The position numbers and the translations under genes are program-made. A stretch of DNA of 54,584 nucleotides from a virus: positions 1 to 54,584 of IMG/VR virus record IMGVR_UViG_3300007512_002354; one strand, 5' to 3'. The notes below the pieces were generated by a model, which was not told the DNA's origin, made no database searches, and saw nothing but the letters and a program-made list of their open reading frames with translations. Below are positions 1 to 7,168 of this stretch, one piece after another. How positions within the stretch are numbered: the stretch's first letter is position 1; every line of letters starts with the position of its first letter.

Positions 1-444
1 CTTGAACCTCTCATTCAGAAGTTTATTGACGATAACCCCCTCGCACCTTGTGGTGGATGTAGCTGCAAAAAGGAACGTCACTATGGATGGAAAAGCTGGA
101 AGCCCGGTAAGTGTCTAGCGATACACGTCGATCCCGAGTCAGAGGAAGAGCCTCCTAATAACTACTTCGCATGTTTCTGTGACGGATATAGATCACCACA
201 CCCAAGAGCATCGCAGGTTAAAGAGAAGTTCGGTGGACTACGATTCTATATGACATGCGGTACTGACGAAATCTTTGATCTGATTTCCGAAGCAGAAGCC
301 TTATCTTATAAGACCTGTGAGAATTGTGGTGAACCGGGTGAGGAACGAAGTGGCGGCTGGATACACACTCTTTGCGATACATGCCACAAGAATTGGGATG
401 AGATTCGAGTCCCGCCACCGGTACCAATCAAATATATGGAATAA
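1..444 (+). CDS. Phage zinc-binding hypothetical protein, 5' end outside window
   Basis: The frame is open from base 1 to the stop at 442-444, so at least 147 residues are visible and the start lies upstream. Cysteine pairs CGGCSC, CFC, CENCG and CDTC suggest one or two zinc sites. The stretch KEKFGGLRFYMTCG followed by a CxxCG...GGWxxTLCDxC knuckle is a pattern I recognise from many phage and prophage hypothetical proteins. No function is known to me. An internal ATG at 250 would give only the C-terminal half and split the cysteine-rich region, so the longer frame is preferred. Confidence 0.75.
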   Translation, partial: LEPLIQKFIDDNPLAPCGGCSCKKERHYGWKSWKPGKCLAIHVDPESEEEPPNNYFACFCDGYRSPHPRASQVKEKFGGLRFYMTCGTDEIFDLISEAEALSYKTCENCGEPGEERSGGWIHTLCDTCHKNWDEIRVPPPVPIKYME

Positions 445-448
445 AACT

Positions 449-694
449 ATGAAAACTCATGATTACACTATTAATAAATGGGGGCACTCATACCATGTTG
501 TAAATTATGGAGATAAGGGTGCAACCATTAGTCTCGCAGGATGGGGCATTGGAATTAAACCAAATGATTTCATCTTACTCAGAAACGGATCAGATAGTAC
601 TCGCTACAAGATAACTTCAATTGAGTATACCAAAGACCCGGTCGATATGTGGTTTGCAGAAGCTTCATTCTCACCCAGAGAAGTTAAGGAGTAA
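449..694 (+). CDS. Hypothetical protein, 81 aa
   Basis: Unrecognised. The start at 449 lies 4 bases after the preceding stop and has only a weak GGA upstream. An in-frame ATG at 317 would overlap the upstream gene heavily and is rejected. The predicted protein is mostly beta (a run with GDKGATISLAGWGIG). Its last 11 bases overlap the end of the convergent reverse-strand lipoprotein gene. Confidence 0.6.
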   Translation: MKTHDYTINKWGHSYHVVNYGDKGATISLAGWGIGIKPNDFILLRNGSDSTRYKITSIEYTKDPVDMWFAEASFSPREVKE

Positions 695-1376
695 TTCCTA
701 AAGCTTCATCAACCCAACCGAAAACAGTGGCTTCATTCCAGCCATTTATTCCTTGAGTAAGAACCATATTGTTATCAATAACTACAAGTGTTGGCCAAGC
801 TGTAATTGGGTAACCACTTTGAGCAGAAAGATCTACTACATCTGCTCTGTTTCCCGCTAAAACCGGAGATGTTGTCATGCCGTATGTATTGGCCCAGTCC
901 TGAATTTCACTTAATTCAGGAGCATCTCCCGTTGCGTCTTCAACAAGCACTGTTACCCACATAAAATCATAGCCCCTGGCTACGTAGTCATCTACATGCC
1001 CTTGTACAGCGGGAGCTATATTTTTACAAACAGAACACCACATTGTGGAAAAGTCAATAACCATTACAGTTGGATAATTGTCATACAATGACCAATTATC
1101 ACCATTCTGATCTACAAAAGTAAAATCACAAGGATGATCGCCTGGTATTTGAGAACAATCTGTCCAGGTTACCCAATCGCGAGAAGGCTCCTCCTCTGGT
1201 TCGGGCTCTTCTGGAGAGGTATCTTGGGCACAGGCATCATCATTATCAGTTACAGTATCTTCTGTAACTTCACCTGCAGGCGGTTTATCATCGTTTGATT
1301 CACTACTACTTTCAAGAGAAGGCTGGCAACCAAGAACTACAGTTAATAAACTCAACAAAACTATTTTTTTAATCAT
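684..1376 (-). CDS. Thioredoxin-fold (TlpA/AhpC-like) lipoprotein
   Basis: This 230-aa protein has a signal peptide ending in the lipobox LTVVLGC (Cys near residue 17), so it should be lipidated and exported. An acidic, low-complexity linker rich in E, D and P follows to about residue 70. The C-terminal half is a thioredoxin-like domain with redox motif WCSVC after the strand VMVIDFSTM. A later cis-Pro candidate is WPTLVVID. Family knowledge suggests thiol-disulfide exchange in the periplasm or at the cell surface. The start is chosen at 1376 because GGAGG lies 8 bases upstream; the upstream ATG at 1391 has no SD. It is one of few reverse genes and is convergent with its left neighbour, so it is probably a moron-type gene transcribed alone. 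Substrate unknown. Confidence 0.8.
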   Translation of the reverse strand: MIKKIVLLSLLTVVLGCQPSLESSSESNDDKPPAGEVTEDTVTDNDDACAQDTSPEEPEPEEEPSRDWVTWTDCSQIPGDHPCDFTFVDQNGDNWSLYDNYPTVMVIDFSTMWCSVCKNIAPAVQGHVDDYVARGYDFMWVTVLVEDATGDAPELSEIQDWANTYGMTTSPVLAGNRADVVDLSAQSGYPITAWPTLVVIDNNMVLTQGINGWNEATVFGWVDEALGITP

Positions 1377-1455
1377 AACATATACCTCCATATCGGTGGT
1401 TATTTACATGATACATGAAAAAACTAGCCTGTGCAACACGAACAGGAGCATAATA

Positions 1456-1527
1456 GTGTCATCAATTGTTACCGCTGGAATAGTAGTAATAATTGCTTCC
1501 CTTGTTTATAGAATATTAACAGAATAG
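1456..1527 (+). CDS. Putative 23-aa membrane peptide
   Basis: A short frame starts with GTG 6 bases after AGGAG and encodes one hydrophobic segment (IVTAGIVVIIASLVY) ending in RILTE. It lies between the divergent lipoprotein gene and tRNA-Lys. The good SD and clean membrane helix support it, but the length makes it tentative. Confidence 0.35.
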   Translation: MSSIVTAGIVVIIASLVYRILTE

Positions 1528-1533
1528 TAATAT

Positions 1534-1609
1534 GGGCCCATAGCTCAACGGGCAGAGCAAAGGACTTTTAATCCTTAGGTTGTAGGTTCGAGTCCTACTG
1601 GGCTCACCA
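1534..1609 (+). tRNA. tRNA-Lys (anticodon UUU)
   Basis: The cloverleaf is complete: acceptor GGGCCCA pairs with TGGGCTC (one G-T), the D arm contains AGCTC...GAGC, the anticodon stem AAGGA/TCCTT encloses loop CTTTTAA with anticodon TTT at 1567-1569, and the T arm has GGTTCGAGTCC. Discriminator A and an encoded CCA (1607-1609) are present. It reads AAA, a very frequent codon in this AT-rich genome. Confidence 0.96.
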
Positions 1610-1624
1610 CTAAAGTGAGACAAT

Positions 1625-1987
1625 ATGTCAAAAAACAAATATACGCCATATGCGGCAAAACCAAAAACTTCAAAACCGTCATCAAAGCTTCTAAATCCAA
1701 AAAGTGGATATAATCCAATATATACTCCACCTGGATCTATTAGTTGGCCCAATGGAATGATTGGTGACTATGATGGAGATATAGATTTCCTAGTAGCAGG
1801 TCCTCCTCTAAAAGATCTACCAGAATTAGGAAAAAACTTTGAGATCATAGAAACAAAAGGTGTATATTACCTTGTAGAGCACAAAGTGCTCTCTATAAGA
1901 AAATGGGTATTAGACACTGCAATTACCTCGGAAGGTATTAAAAACGCCTTCTACGATGCGGATCAATTTTTTGATCCACCAGAATAA
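1625..1987 (+). CDS. Hypothetical protein with N-terminal YTPYAAK motif
   Basis: This 120-aa protein is not recognised. The basic, Ser/Pro/Lys-rich first 40 residues contain YTPYAAK at residues 6-12, nearly identical to the N-terminus of the protein at 10689 (YKPYAAK). The C-terminal half looks folded (FEIIETKGVYYLVEHKVLS...). The gene starts 15 bases after tRNA-Lys with a weak GTGAGA upstream. The shared motif with otherwise unrelated proteins suggests a common interaction or localisation tag (inference). Confidence 0.7.
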   Translation: MSKNKYTPYAAKPKTSKPSSKLLNPKSGYNPIYTPPGSISWPNGMIGDYDGDIDFLVAGPPLKDLPELGKNFEIIETKGVYYLVEHKVLSIRKWVLDTAITSEGIKNAFYDADQFFDPPE

Positions 1988-2003
1988 ATATTAAGGAAAT
2001 AAA

Positions 2004-2096
2004 ATGGCTACACTAACAACTCCAAAAACAGAACAAATTAATATCTATGGAGATGCAATCCATCTCACGGGAGCAGCAATTGGCTACCAAGGATAA
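2004..2096 (+). CDS. Putative 30-aa peptide
   Basis: The ATG is preceded by TAAGGAAATAAA, a good SD context. It encodes 30 residues with an end (GDAIHLTGAAIGYQG) typical of very small phage proteins. It overlaps the first part of the next gene in another frame, so one of the two may be translated by coupling. Confidence 0.4.
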   Translation: MATLTTPKTEQINIYGDAIHLTGAAIGYQG

Positions 2097-2286
2097 TGAA
2101 GTAATTACTCTTATTAAAGAGTGGAAAAAAGAAGCAAACAATCCTCGAAACGATGGTTGGGTAACAAAACATTATCAAACAAAACTTAAAGAAGTACAAA
2201 AGTATTTAGACAAAGCCTTAACGAAGGCTAATGTAACAGACTATGAAGAAGTTATTGAACTTCATAAAACTTATGGTGGAGACTAA
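2047..2286 (+). CDS. Hypothetical charged helical protein
   Basis: Unrecognised; a Lys/Glu-rich, mostly helical protein of 79 aa from the ATG at 2047. A TTG at 2080 preceded by GGGAG and 6 bases is a better ribosome site and would give 68 aa, so the start is uncertain. Conservation of the C-terminal helices would decide. Confidence 0.5.
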   Translation: MEMQSISREQQLATKDNEVITLIKEWKKEANNPRNDGWVTKHYQTKLKEVQKYLDKALTKANVTDYEEVIELHKTYGGD

Positions 2287-2356
2287 TTATGGCTTGTGAA
2301 TTTTGTTGTGGATCAGATTTCCAGCTGGATATTTAGATTAAAAAATCGAATATAAA

Positions 2357-2390
2357 AAACCAAATTCTGAAAAAATAATATTGCGGAATT
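2357..2390 (+). repeat. Intergenic repeat, copy 1 (possible phage promoter or leader)
   Basis: The stretch begins AAACCAAA and contains GAAAAAATAATATTGC then GAATT. It matches 8626-8660 with one difference over the 22-base core (2369-2390). Both copies precede genes that start after the same leader GGAATTTCAA, then ATG (2395) or TTG (8698). The conserved position suggests a promoter or mRNA leader element. Confidence 0.55.
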
Positions 2391-2394
2391 TCAA

Positions 2395-2829
2395 ATGTCT
2401 AAATCCAAACCACTTTCTATAAAAGAAGGTAGAAAATTTTCATGCACTATGTGTGGTAACTGTTGCTTTGGAAGCGGAGTTGTCCACTTACGTGAAGGTG
2501 AAATTGAAAAGATGGCTCAACATCTAGAAATACCTATAGAAGAATTTGTTAAAAAGTATAATATCAAATATTCTATAGAACTGGATAAAATTGTCATCCT
2601 GATAACTCGCGAACAAGACAGGTGTCCTCTACTTACAGAGGATAACAAATGCAGTGTTCACGCTGTTAAACCAGTCGAATGTATTACCTATCCATTCTGG
2701 TCAGAACTACTTGACGATGAGGAAGAGTGGGAGGCTGCTAAAGCCTTCTGCCCAGGCCTCGATAGTGGTAAAAAATATTCTTACAAAGAAATAATGAAGA
2801 TCAGAAAACAATATGAAAAAGGAAAATAA
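2395..2829 (+). CDS. YkgJ-family CxxCxxCC metal-cluster protein
   Basis: This 144-aa protein begins with a FSCTMCGNCCFGSG motif (residues 15-28), has a downstream CPLLTEDNKCSVHAVKPVEC block and a further C near residue 123 (AFCPGL). This spacing matches the YkgJ/UPF0153 family, thought to bind zinc or an Fe-S cluster, whose biochemical role is not settled. The ATG follows GGAATTTCAA. It lies downstream of the conserved intergenic repeat, so it may head a transcription unit including the next two genes. Confidence 0.85.
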   Translation: MSKSKPLSIKEGRKFSCTMCGNCCFGSGVVHLREGEIEKMAQHLEIPIEEFVKKYNIKYSIELDKIVILITREQDRCPLLTEDNKCSVHAVKPVECITYPFWSELLDDEEEWEAAKAFCPGLDSGKKYSYKEIMKIRKQYEKGK

Positions 2830-2830
2830 A

Positions 2831-3052
2831 ATGGCAAGAGGAATTAATCGAGGTCGCCAACGCAAGGAAGAGCGTCGTCAAAACGCTATACGCATAGCAG
2901 AAGATCGAGCTAAACGTACACCTGAGCAACAACTATCTCTACTGGATCAACGTCTAGGCAAGGGAGAAGGTGCTCAAAAAGAACGTAAAAAACTAAATAC
3001 AGAACTTCAATCAAATCAACCAAAGAAGAAGACATCTAAGAGAACAAAATGA
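2831..3052 (+). CDS. Small very basic protein
   Basis: Start at 2831 is chosen because of AAAGGAAAATAAA-ATG; an upstream in-frame ATG (2813) lies inside the previous gene. The 73-aa product is rich in Arg, Lys and Gln throughout, with no hydrophobic core visible, suggesting a nucleic-acid-binding or disordered protein. Unlike most neighbours it uses CGT and CGC arginine codons. Function unknown. Confidence 0.6.
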   Translation: MARGINRGRQRKEERRQNAIRIAEDRAKRTPEQQLSLLDQRLGKGEGAQKERKKLNTELQSNQPKKKTSKRTK

Positions 3053-3243
3053 AAATTTTAAAAGACTTCTTAAGTTTTCTTAGGGATCCATCAATTCTTT
3101 ACTTTGCAATGGGAATGAATGTTGCTTTATTTCTTCTATTCTTTATGCTTGGTAGTACAGATATGATGTTTCTAGCATTAGGCTCAGGACTTCTTTGCTA
3201 TCTTAGCGTCATGTTAAATGAAAAAAATGAAGAAGATGAATAA
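3049..3243 (+). CDS. Small membrane protein, two TM segments
   Basis: This 64-aa protein has two hydrophobic helices (around residues 16-34 and 38-54) and an acidic tail. The start overlaps the previous stop (ATGA), indicating translational coupling. Not recognised. Confidence 0.6.
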   Translation: MKILKDFLSFLRDPSILYFAMGMNVALFLLFFMLGSTDMMFLALGSGLLCYLSVMLNEKNEEDE

Positions 3244-3246
3244 CCT

Positions 3247-3262
3247 GCGGGCTTACGCCCGC
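3247..3262 (+). terminator. TTAC-loop hairpin 1
   Basis: A perfect stem of GCGGGC with GCCCGC encloses loop TTAC. It lies 4 bases after a stop and is followed by TTCTCTGTGAGG, which also provides the next SD. There is no T-run, so it may be an mRNA stability or processing hairpin rather than a true terminator. The same loop recurs at 10112, 12829, 18175, 21166 and 24187. Confidence 0.6.
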
Positions 3263-3282
3263 TTCTCTGTGAGGCAAATATT

Positions 3283-3483
3283 ATGCTAGACAATTTTAGT
3301 CATGAAGAACTTAAACTTGAGGCATGTAAATTTGCAGCCCTATTATGGGCGATAGAACAAGTAGTCCTTATGGATGACATAGCTCTATCAGACCTCTCTT
3401 CCATTCTAGGAATGGAAAACGAAGAGGTTGTGGAAATATTTAATATTGCCGTTGAGATATTCAACGAACAGGAAATTGTCTAA
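3283..3483 (+). CDS. Hypothetical acidic helical protein
   Basis: This 66-aa protein is predicted all-helical and acidic. The ATG follows GAGGCAAATATT, and the gene follows the first TTAC hairpin. The middle part (ALSDLSSILGMENEEVVEIF) could be a small helix-turn-helix-like element, but this is weak. Function unknown. Confidence 0.55.
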   Translation: MLDNFSHEELKLEACKFAALLWAIEQVVLMDDIALSDLSSILGMENEEVVEIFNIAVEIFNEQEIV

Positions 3484-3818
3484 TGACAACAAATAAACTT
3501 GAAAGACATGTATGGTGTCCAGGAAATGGGACAAGATATGATCTTTACCATGGGGAAACAAATGACAACCCCTCAAAAATCTTTATCTCTTGGATGAGAC
3601 ATGGTGGAAGCGGAGGATACTCCTTTGCCTTCACTAGAGATACATTTCTTCACTATTCTTATATAATGGAAAAAATGCAATTAAATGAAGCCGACGCCGC
3701 AGGTATTCTTTCATTTATAAGCAAGATCCTTTTTGTAAAAGTTGGAATGCCACCATCCTATAATAAAGATGGAATTTACTCTCCATCAACAAATAGTTGG
3801 AGCGGCAACACTGTATGA
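3483..3818 (+). CDS. Hypothetical protein, 111 aa
   Basis: Not recognised. It starts within the preceding stop (TAATG). It has an aromatic and Gly-rich first half (FISWMRHGGSGGYSFAF) and looks like a compact alpha/beta protein. The next small membrane gene overlaps its end by ATGA. Confidence 0.55.
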   Translation: MTTNKLERHVWCPGNGTRYDLYHGETNDNPSKIFISWMRHGGSGGYSFAFTRDTFLHYSYIMEKMQLNEADAAGILSFISKILFVKVGMPPSYNKDGIYSPSTNSWSGNTV

Positions 3819-3937
3819 TACCCAAAGCTAAACATAAGTTTACATATCTAATAGTAACTTATCCCAACACTACAGCGGCAGTGCTGGGAATACTTTGTGG
3901 AACTCTTCTTTCTTTACTGTCGTACTCGGTGCTATAG
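3815..3937 (+). CDS. Small single-TM protein, 40 aa
   Basis: The frame begins by overlapping the previous stop (ATGA) and encodes a basic start followed by one hydrophobic helix (TAAVLGILCGTLLSLLSYSVL). The coupling to an upstream gene and the clean membrane segment support translation. Function unknown. Confidence 0.5.
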   Translation: MIPKAKHKFTYLIVTYPNTTAAVLGILCGTLLSLLSYSVL

Positions 3938-3944
3938 TAGATGA

Positions 3945-4511
3945 ATGAGATTAACCCAGTCCATAGCTATATTAATAATTTGCTGTTTTGCTCAAGCAAA
4001 ACCAGCAGAACTACCTACACTTAGCGGATACTGGGTAATTGAACCATCGGTTAGGGTTTGTAAAACTGCTAACATTTCAGAAACAAGAGTTAGGAACGCG
4101 CTCAACTATTGGGAAAGACTAGGCTATAGCTTTGGTGAACTCGTCATGAATGACAAGTCGCCTGCTTGCCTGGGCAAGCCACATATGGGAGATATCACTA
4201 TTGATATTCCTGGCTCTCAATACGACTGGGATAAATTAGGTCTTACATTTAGAGCCACTCATGTCGATACAGGTATGATATTTTACTCAGCCATACAAAT
4301 ACAAACAACCGCTTTCTATAAAGAAAGAGTATTGGAGCATGAAATTGGTCATGCTCTTGGCTGGGATCACTCTCCCCAGAGGTACCATCTCATGTATGAA
4401 GAATGGCTAAATGGTGGATCTTTAAGTAGGGGACTTGAGCAAAAACGATATGCTCAATTAATAGAAATGATACCCCTACCAATATGTAACATCCCAAAGG
4501 AGAAAGAATAA
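3945..4511 (+). CDS. Secreted metzincin-like zinc metalloprotease
   Basis: The 188-aa product begins with a signal peptide (about residues 1-19, ending AQA). The zinc-binding motif HEIGHALGWDH fits HExxHxxGxxH of metzincins (matrixin type), and a downstream YHLMYEEW gives the expected Met-turn. A conserved-looking CKTANISETRVRNALNYW segment after the signal matches the N-terminal sheet/helix of matrixin-like catalytic domains. There is no obvious pro-domain cysteine switch. A secreted protease in a phage could act on host surface proteins, on the envelope at lysis, or on competitors. It is followed immediately by a zinc-ribbon gene that overlaps its stop. Confidence 0.85.
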   Translation: MRLTQSIAILIICCFAQAKPAELPTLSGYWVIEPSVRVCKTANISETRVRNALNYWERLGYSFGELVMNDKSPACLGKPHMGDITIDIPGSQYDWDKLGLTFRATHVDTGMIFYSAIQIQTTAFYKERVLEHEIGHALGWDHSPQRYHLMYEEWLNGGSLSRGLEQKRYAQLIEMIPLPICNIPKEKE

Positions 4512-4681
4512 TTCTACACTGTAATCATTGTGGTCATTATGGACCAGAAGAACACTTTGAACTAGATGTCTGGGAATATTTTATCTGTCCACATTGTGGC
4601 GGTGAAGATATTCTCATTTTTCGAGACGAGGAAGACGATGAGACAAACAAGAGAACTACTAAGAGATCTATGCACGTTTAG
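4511..4681 (+). CDS. Zinc-ribbon protein with non-canonical start
   Basis: The frame encodes CNHCG near the start and CPHCG about 27 residues later, a clear zinc ribbon, followed by an acidic and basic tail. No ATG, GTG or TTG opens this frame before the first cysteine. The SD AAGGAG sits 5 bases before ATA (4508) and 8 before ATT (4511), both overlapping the previous stop, so initiation at AUA or AUU by coupling is proposed. Length is 56-57 aa. The alternative is that a sequencing error removed a normal start. Confidence 0.55.
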   Translation: MLHCNHCGHYGPEEHFELDVWEYFICPHCGGEDILIFRDEEDDETNKRTTKRSMHV

Positions 4682-4769
4682 AGCCCACGAAGCAATGTAT
4701 ATCATTGCAGGTGGTGCCTTTTTCAACGGCGTTGTCTGTGGAGTAGCTATTGGACATTATTTACTATGA
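4638..4769 (+). CDS. Small single-TM protein, 43 aa
   Basis: The ATG at 4638 has GAGG 5-6 bases upstream and opens inside the end of the zinc-ribbon gene. The first half is basic and the second is a hydrophobic helix with small residues (IIAGGAFFNGVVCGVAIGHYLL). The in-frame ATG at 4566 has no SD and would overlap the zinc ribbon completely, so it is rejected. Function unknown. Confidence 0.55.
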   Translation: MRQTRELLRDLCTFRAHEAMYIIAGGAFFNGVVCGVAIGHYLL

Positions 4770-4936
4770 CCAATCAAGAACTAATCAAAATTATTGCTGA
4801 AGTAAAAGCATATGAAAAAACAATCAAAATCATGAGTGAGTCAATTGATAAAATTGAAGCAAAAATAATTCAAGAAGAAATAAGACCGCGAACTGAACAG
4901 CAAAACGTAGACCCTTTTGGTCTTCCCGAAGACTAA
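4766..4936 (+). CDS. Small helical (coiled-coil-like) protein, 56 aa
   Basis: Starts by overlapping the preceding TGA (ATGA). The first 45 residues have a heptad-like hydrophobic pattern (LIKIIAEVKAYEKTIKIM...), and the tail is NVDPFGLPED. It belongs to the same tightly coupled string of small genes. Function unknown. Confidence 0.5.
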   Translation: MTNQELIKIIAEVKAYEKTIKIMSESIDKIEAKIIQEEIRPRTEQQNVDPFGLPED

Positions 4937-4950
4937 AAATAGAGGTACAA

Positions 4951-5175
4951 ATGAGAATGATTCCCGCACTGTTAACAACAGTGCTATGGATTGGTACTAT
5001 TGACCAAATCCAAGGAGAACTCGCAACAGTTGAAGTCACTGCAAGTGATAACAAAATCAGATATATGGAAATGTCCACTTTGGTATTTCCATGCGAAGTA
5101 AAAGAACAGAGCATGTTTTACTTTATATATTCTGAAGGAGTAACTGAAATTAGATGTGGCGAGCCACCGGAATAA
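4951..5175 (+). CDS. Small exported protein, 74 aa
   Basis: A likely signal peptide covers residues 1-22 (MRMIPALLTTVLWIGT...), and the remaining 50 residues are beta-rich with two cysteines that could form a disulfide outside the cytoplasm. GAGG precedes the ATG by 5-6 bases. It ends 4 bases before tRNA-Arg. Not recognised. Confidence 0.55.
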   Translation: MRMIPALLTTVLWIGTIDQIQGELATVEVTASDNKIRYMEMSTLVFPCEVKEQSMFYFIYSEGVTEIRCGEPPE

Positions 5176-5179
5176 ATAA

Positions 5180-5256
5180 GCGCCCGTAGCTCAGCTGGAT
5201 AGAGCATCGGCCTTCTAAGCCGAGGGTCATAGGTTCGAATCCTATCGGGCGTGCCA
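5180..5256 (+). tRNA. tRNA-Arg (anticodon UCU)
   Basis: Acceptor GCGCCCG pairs with CGGGCGT (one G-T), the D arm contains AGCTC...GAGC, the anticodon stem TCGGC/GCCGA encloses CTTCTAA with anticodon TCT at 5214-5216, and the T arm has GGTTCGAATCC. CCA is encoded (5254-5256). It reads AGA, the dominant arginine codon in most genes of this window but rare in many GC-rich hosts, which would explain its retention. Confidence 0.96.
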
Positions 5257-5279
5257 TTTGCTAAAACATAGGAAATATT

Positions 5280-5495
5280 ATGGAAATATCTCTCGTAATA
5301 GAAACAAACAAAGGAAGCGTTAAAGTTTATAGAAACTCTAACGATATAAAAACTCAATACGATTCAGTACTAAATTGTATTCGACAATTAGAATTGATCG
5401 AAAATCAAGACAACGTACCCCAACAAATTGCCAATCTAGACGAAGTCCTTGACCTCTTGGGTCAACTACTACTAGTGGCTGAAGAAGATTTTTAA
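5280..5495 (+). CDS. Hypothetical protein, 71 aa
   Basis: Not recognised. The ATG follows AGGAAATATT. The product has a short beta start and a long helical end with alternating Leu residues. The stop overlaps the next start (TAATG). Confidence 0.5.
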   Translation: MEISLVIETNKGSVKVYRNSNDIKTQYDSVLNCIRQLELIENQDNVPQQIANLDEVLDLLGQLLLVAEEDF

Positions 5496-5698
5496 TGACA
5501 AATTATATTGGCTTATGCGAACTTTGTAGTTCGCCGGAACCCTGCAACCAGTGCCTTGGGTTACCCCTCCTGAAAGAGAAAATCAAAACAATTAATTCAG
5601 ATAAAACTAAACATGAAACAGAATGGATAAATATCTCTGACAAGACAAACAAAGCAACTCTTTACAATATGATTAAATCATTAAAAGAGAATAAATAA
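5495..5698 (+). CDS. Small cysteine-rich (zinc-knuckle-like) protein
   Basis: The N-terminus contains CELC...PCNQC, four cysteines that could bind zinc, followed by a Lys-rich hydrophilic tail (67 aa). The start overlaps the previous stop and the end overlaps the next start. Function unknown. Confidence 0.5.
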   Translation: MTNYIGLCELCSSPEPCNQCLGLPLLKEKIKTINSDKTKHETEWINISDKTNKATLYNMIKSLKENK

Positions 5699-5925
5699 TG
5701 GATGGATATATTATCGAAAGATGTGGTGTCAGCTGGAATAAAAGATTCTGGATTGATATGCCATCAGTAGGCGTTAAAGGCTTTGGCGAAGACAAACGTG
5801 CACGCATCTTTTTTACTAAAAAGGAAGCGGAAGATACACTCAGGGAAATCGATCAAGAATTTGGATGTCACTGTTTTGTGACAAAACTATCTGATCTCTA
5901 TCCATCTTTTACCGAGGGTATGTAA
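5698..5925 (+). CDS. Hypothetical protein, 75 aa
   Basis: Not recognised. The alpha/beta-looking sequence ARIFFTKKEAEDTLREIDQEFG resembles the helix of small phage proteins that present a sheet plus one helix. Coupled to both neighbours by overlapping stop and start codons. Confidence 0.55.
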   Translation: MDGYIIERCGVSWNKRFWIDMPSVGVKGFGEDKRARIFFTKKEAEDTLREIDQEFGCHCFVTKLSDLYPSFTEGM

Positions 5926-6026
5926 TGAACTTAGTTGAACAATATTTATTGGCAGCATTTCTCATCCTCTCAATACCAATAGGTTTTTTACTATATATTC
6001 TTTACAGTATTTCTTCAGTAATATAA
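5925..6026 (+). CDS. Small single-TM protein, 33 aa
   Basis: The ATG overlaps the previous TAA. The product is essentially one membrane helix (LLAAFLILSIPIGFLLYILYSI). Translational coupling is the main support. Confidence 0.45.
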   Translation: MNLVEQYLLAAFLILSIPIGFLLYILYSISSVI

Positions 6027-6027
6027 A

Positions 6028-6243
6028 ATGTGGTGGAAAATATACAAGTGGGACGGAAGGTACATTCAGGGTGAATATATTAGCAAACACAAAACAAAAG
6101 AAAAAGCTCTAGAAAAAGCTAAGATAGCTACTAATTATTTTTACGATACTTATGAAAAGAATGATAACGAAGAAAGGATATGGCTTGATAATAAAAACCA
6201 TATTCCTGTCGGGATCATTATTCGGAAAACAAATGACATATGA
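6028..6243 (+). CDS. Hypothetical protein, 71 aa
   Basis: Not recognised. Begins MWWKIYKWDG and contains a Lys-rich helix (KTKEKALEKAKIATNYFYDT), resembling small sheet-helix phage proteins. It starts one base after the previous stop and its end overlaps the next gene by 11 bases. Confidence 0.5.
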   Translation: MWWKIYKWDGRYIQGEYISKHKTKEKALEKAKIATNYFYDTYEKNDNEERIWLDNKNHIPVGIIIRKTNDI

Positions 6244-6517
6244 AGACACTGTTAAAAAATGGAACAGCTCTTGTCCAGAATGCAATTCTCCAATTATCTG
6301 GAGTCTTGCCAGCGGCAGACCTGGGGCTGAAGCTTCAGCTATCTGTGCTAACAATATGACTGTATCAATTAATATACCAATCAATCAGCTGCGCAATCAC
6401 GCCTATTGTTTCTGGCGAGGTGCTGCGGTACGACAAAAAGATCAATCAGTAAGAATCAAAAACCTTGATAATTCTTGGTTGAACGAACACTACAGGAAAA
6501 ACAATGTCCAGACATAA
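6233..6517 (+). CDS. Hypothetical protein with CPEC motif
   Basis: The start at 6233 is chosen because of GGA 6 bases upstream; the longer frame from 6152 lies inside the previous gene. The 94-aa product has CPEC at about residues 14-17 and a third cysteine in SAICANN, possibly a single zinc site. Function unknown. Confidence 0.5.
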   Translation: MTYEDTVKKWNSSCPECNSPIIWSLASGRPGAEASAICANNMTVSINIPINQLRNHAYCFWRGAAVRQKDQSVRIKNLDNSWLNEHYRKNNVQT

Positions 6518-6746
6518 CGACTTTCTTAGCTACCTATCCAGAACTCCGAAGGAGATCCAAGGAGATAAAGCAATAAAAAATAATAATGAAGCACACCTTA
6601 TGCTTGATAAGCACGATATACCTAGATTCGAAACATATCTTACAGATGAGAACGAATGTAAAATGAAATATTACTCACTTGTAGAAAGAATAGAAATGTA
6701 TGGAAAGTCACGAAACATTCCAAGCTTAACTAGAGGAAATTCCTAA
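6504..6746 (+). CDS. Hypothetical protein, 80 aa
   Basis: Not recognised. AGGAAAAACA precedes the ATG. A hydrophilic alpha-helical protein. Its last 21 bases overlap the end of the convergent HNH gene. Confidence 0.5.
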   Translation: MSRHNDFLSYLSRTPKEIQGDKAIKNNNEAHLMLDKHDIPRFETYLTDENECKMKYYSLVERIEMYGKSRNIPSLTRGNS

Positions 6747-7148
6747 CTTTCTTAAAAGAAGTTCACCTCTTGCTACATCTCTACTTAAGTATATCTTTCG
6801 TAGTTGAGCTATTAAATCAGTTCTAGGTTTTGCTTTACCGTGCACTCCTCCTGCACCCATATGGCAAACTTTACATAGTGTAATACCATTATTTATGTTA
6901 TAAGCATGTTTAGGTACATAGTATTTAGAAACTATATGATGTGCATGCAATCTTTTCTTTGAACCACAAGAAAGACAAACGAACTTATCTCTATTTCGTA
7001 TAGCAATAGACCAACCAGACAAAATAACTCTATCTAAAGTGTTCTTTTTCTGACTGGTTTTAATATGTCGCAAGTTTCTTTTTTTAGACTTACGCTTTTT
7101 AACCTTACGCTTCATTTTCTTAAAGCGTTTCAAATTTTTAACACTCAT
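6726..7148 (-). CDS. HNH endonuclease
   Basis: The 140-aa protein starts with about 35 very basic residues, then has CLSCG and the HNH core HAHHIVSKYYV with N-N-G-I-T-L-C-KVCH, i.e. a zinc-bracketed beta-beta-alpha-metal fold. The length and lone reverse orientation fit a free-standing homing or mobile HNH endonuclease. The start at 7148 is chosen as the ATG nearest the conserved part outside the opposite SD; no strong SD is seen, so the basic extension could be shorter. It interrupts a run of plus-strand genes. Confidence 0.85.
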   Translation of the reverse strand: MSVKNLKRFKKMKRKVKKRKSKKRNLRHIKTSQKKNTLDRVILSGWSIAIRNRDKFVCLSCGSKKRLHAHHIVSKYYVPKHAYNINNGITLCKVCHMGAGGVHGKAKPRTDLIAQLRKIYLSRDVARGELLLRKLGISSS

Positions 7149-7168
7149 AAAATACCAAGGAAATAAAA

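Noticed and set aside
2289-2336. Very short Cys-rich frame (15 codons) before the YkgJ-family gene
   Set aside because: It has two cysteines adjacent and stops early; it may be a remnant of a zinc peptide but cannot be supported as a gene.
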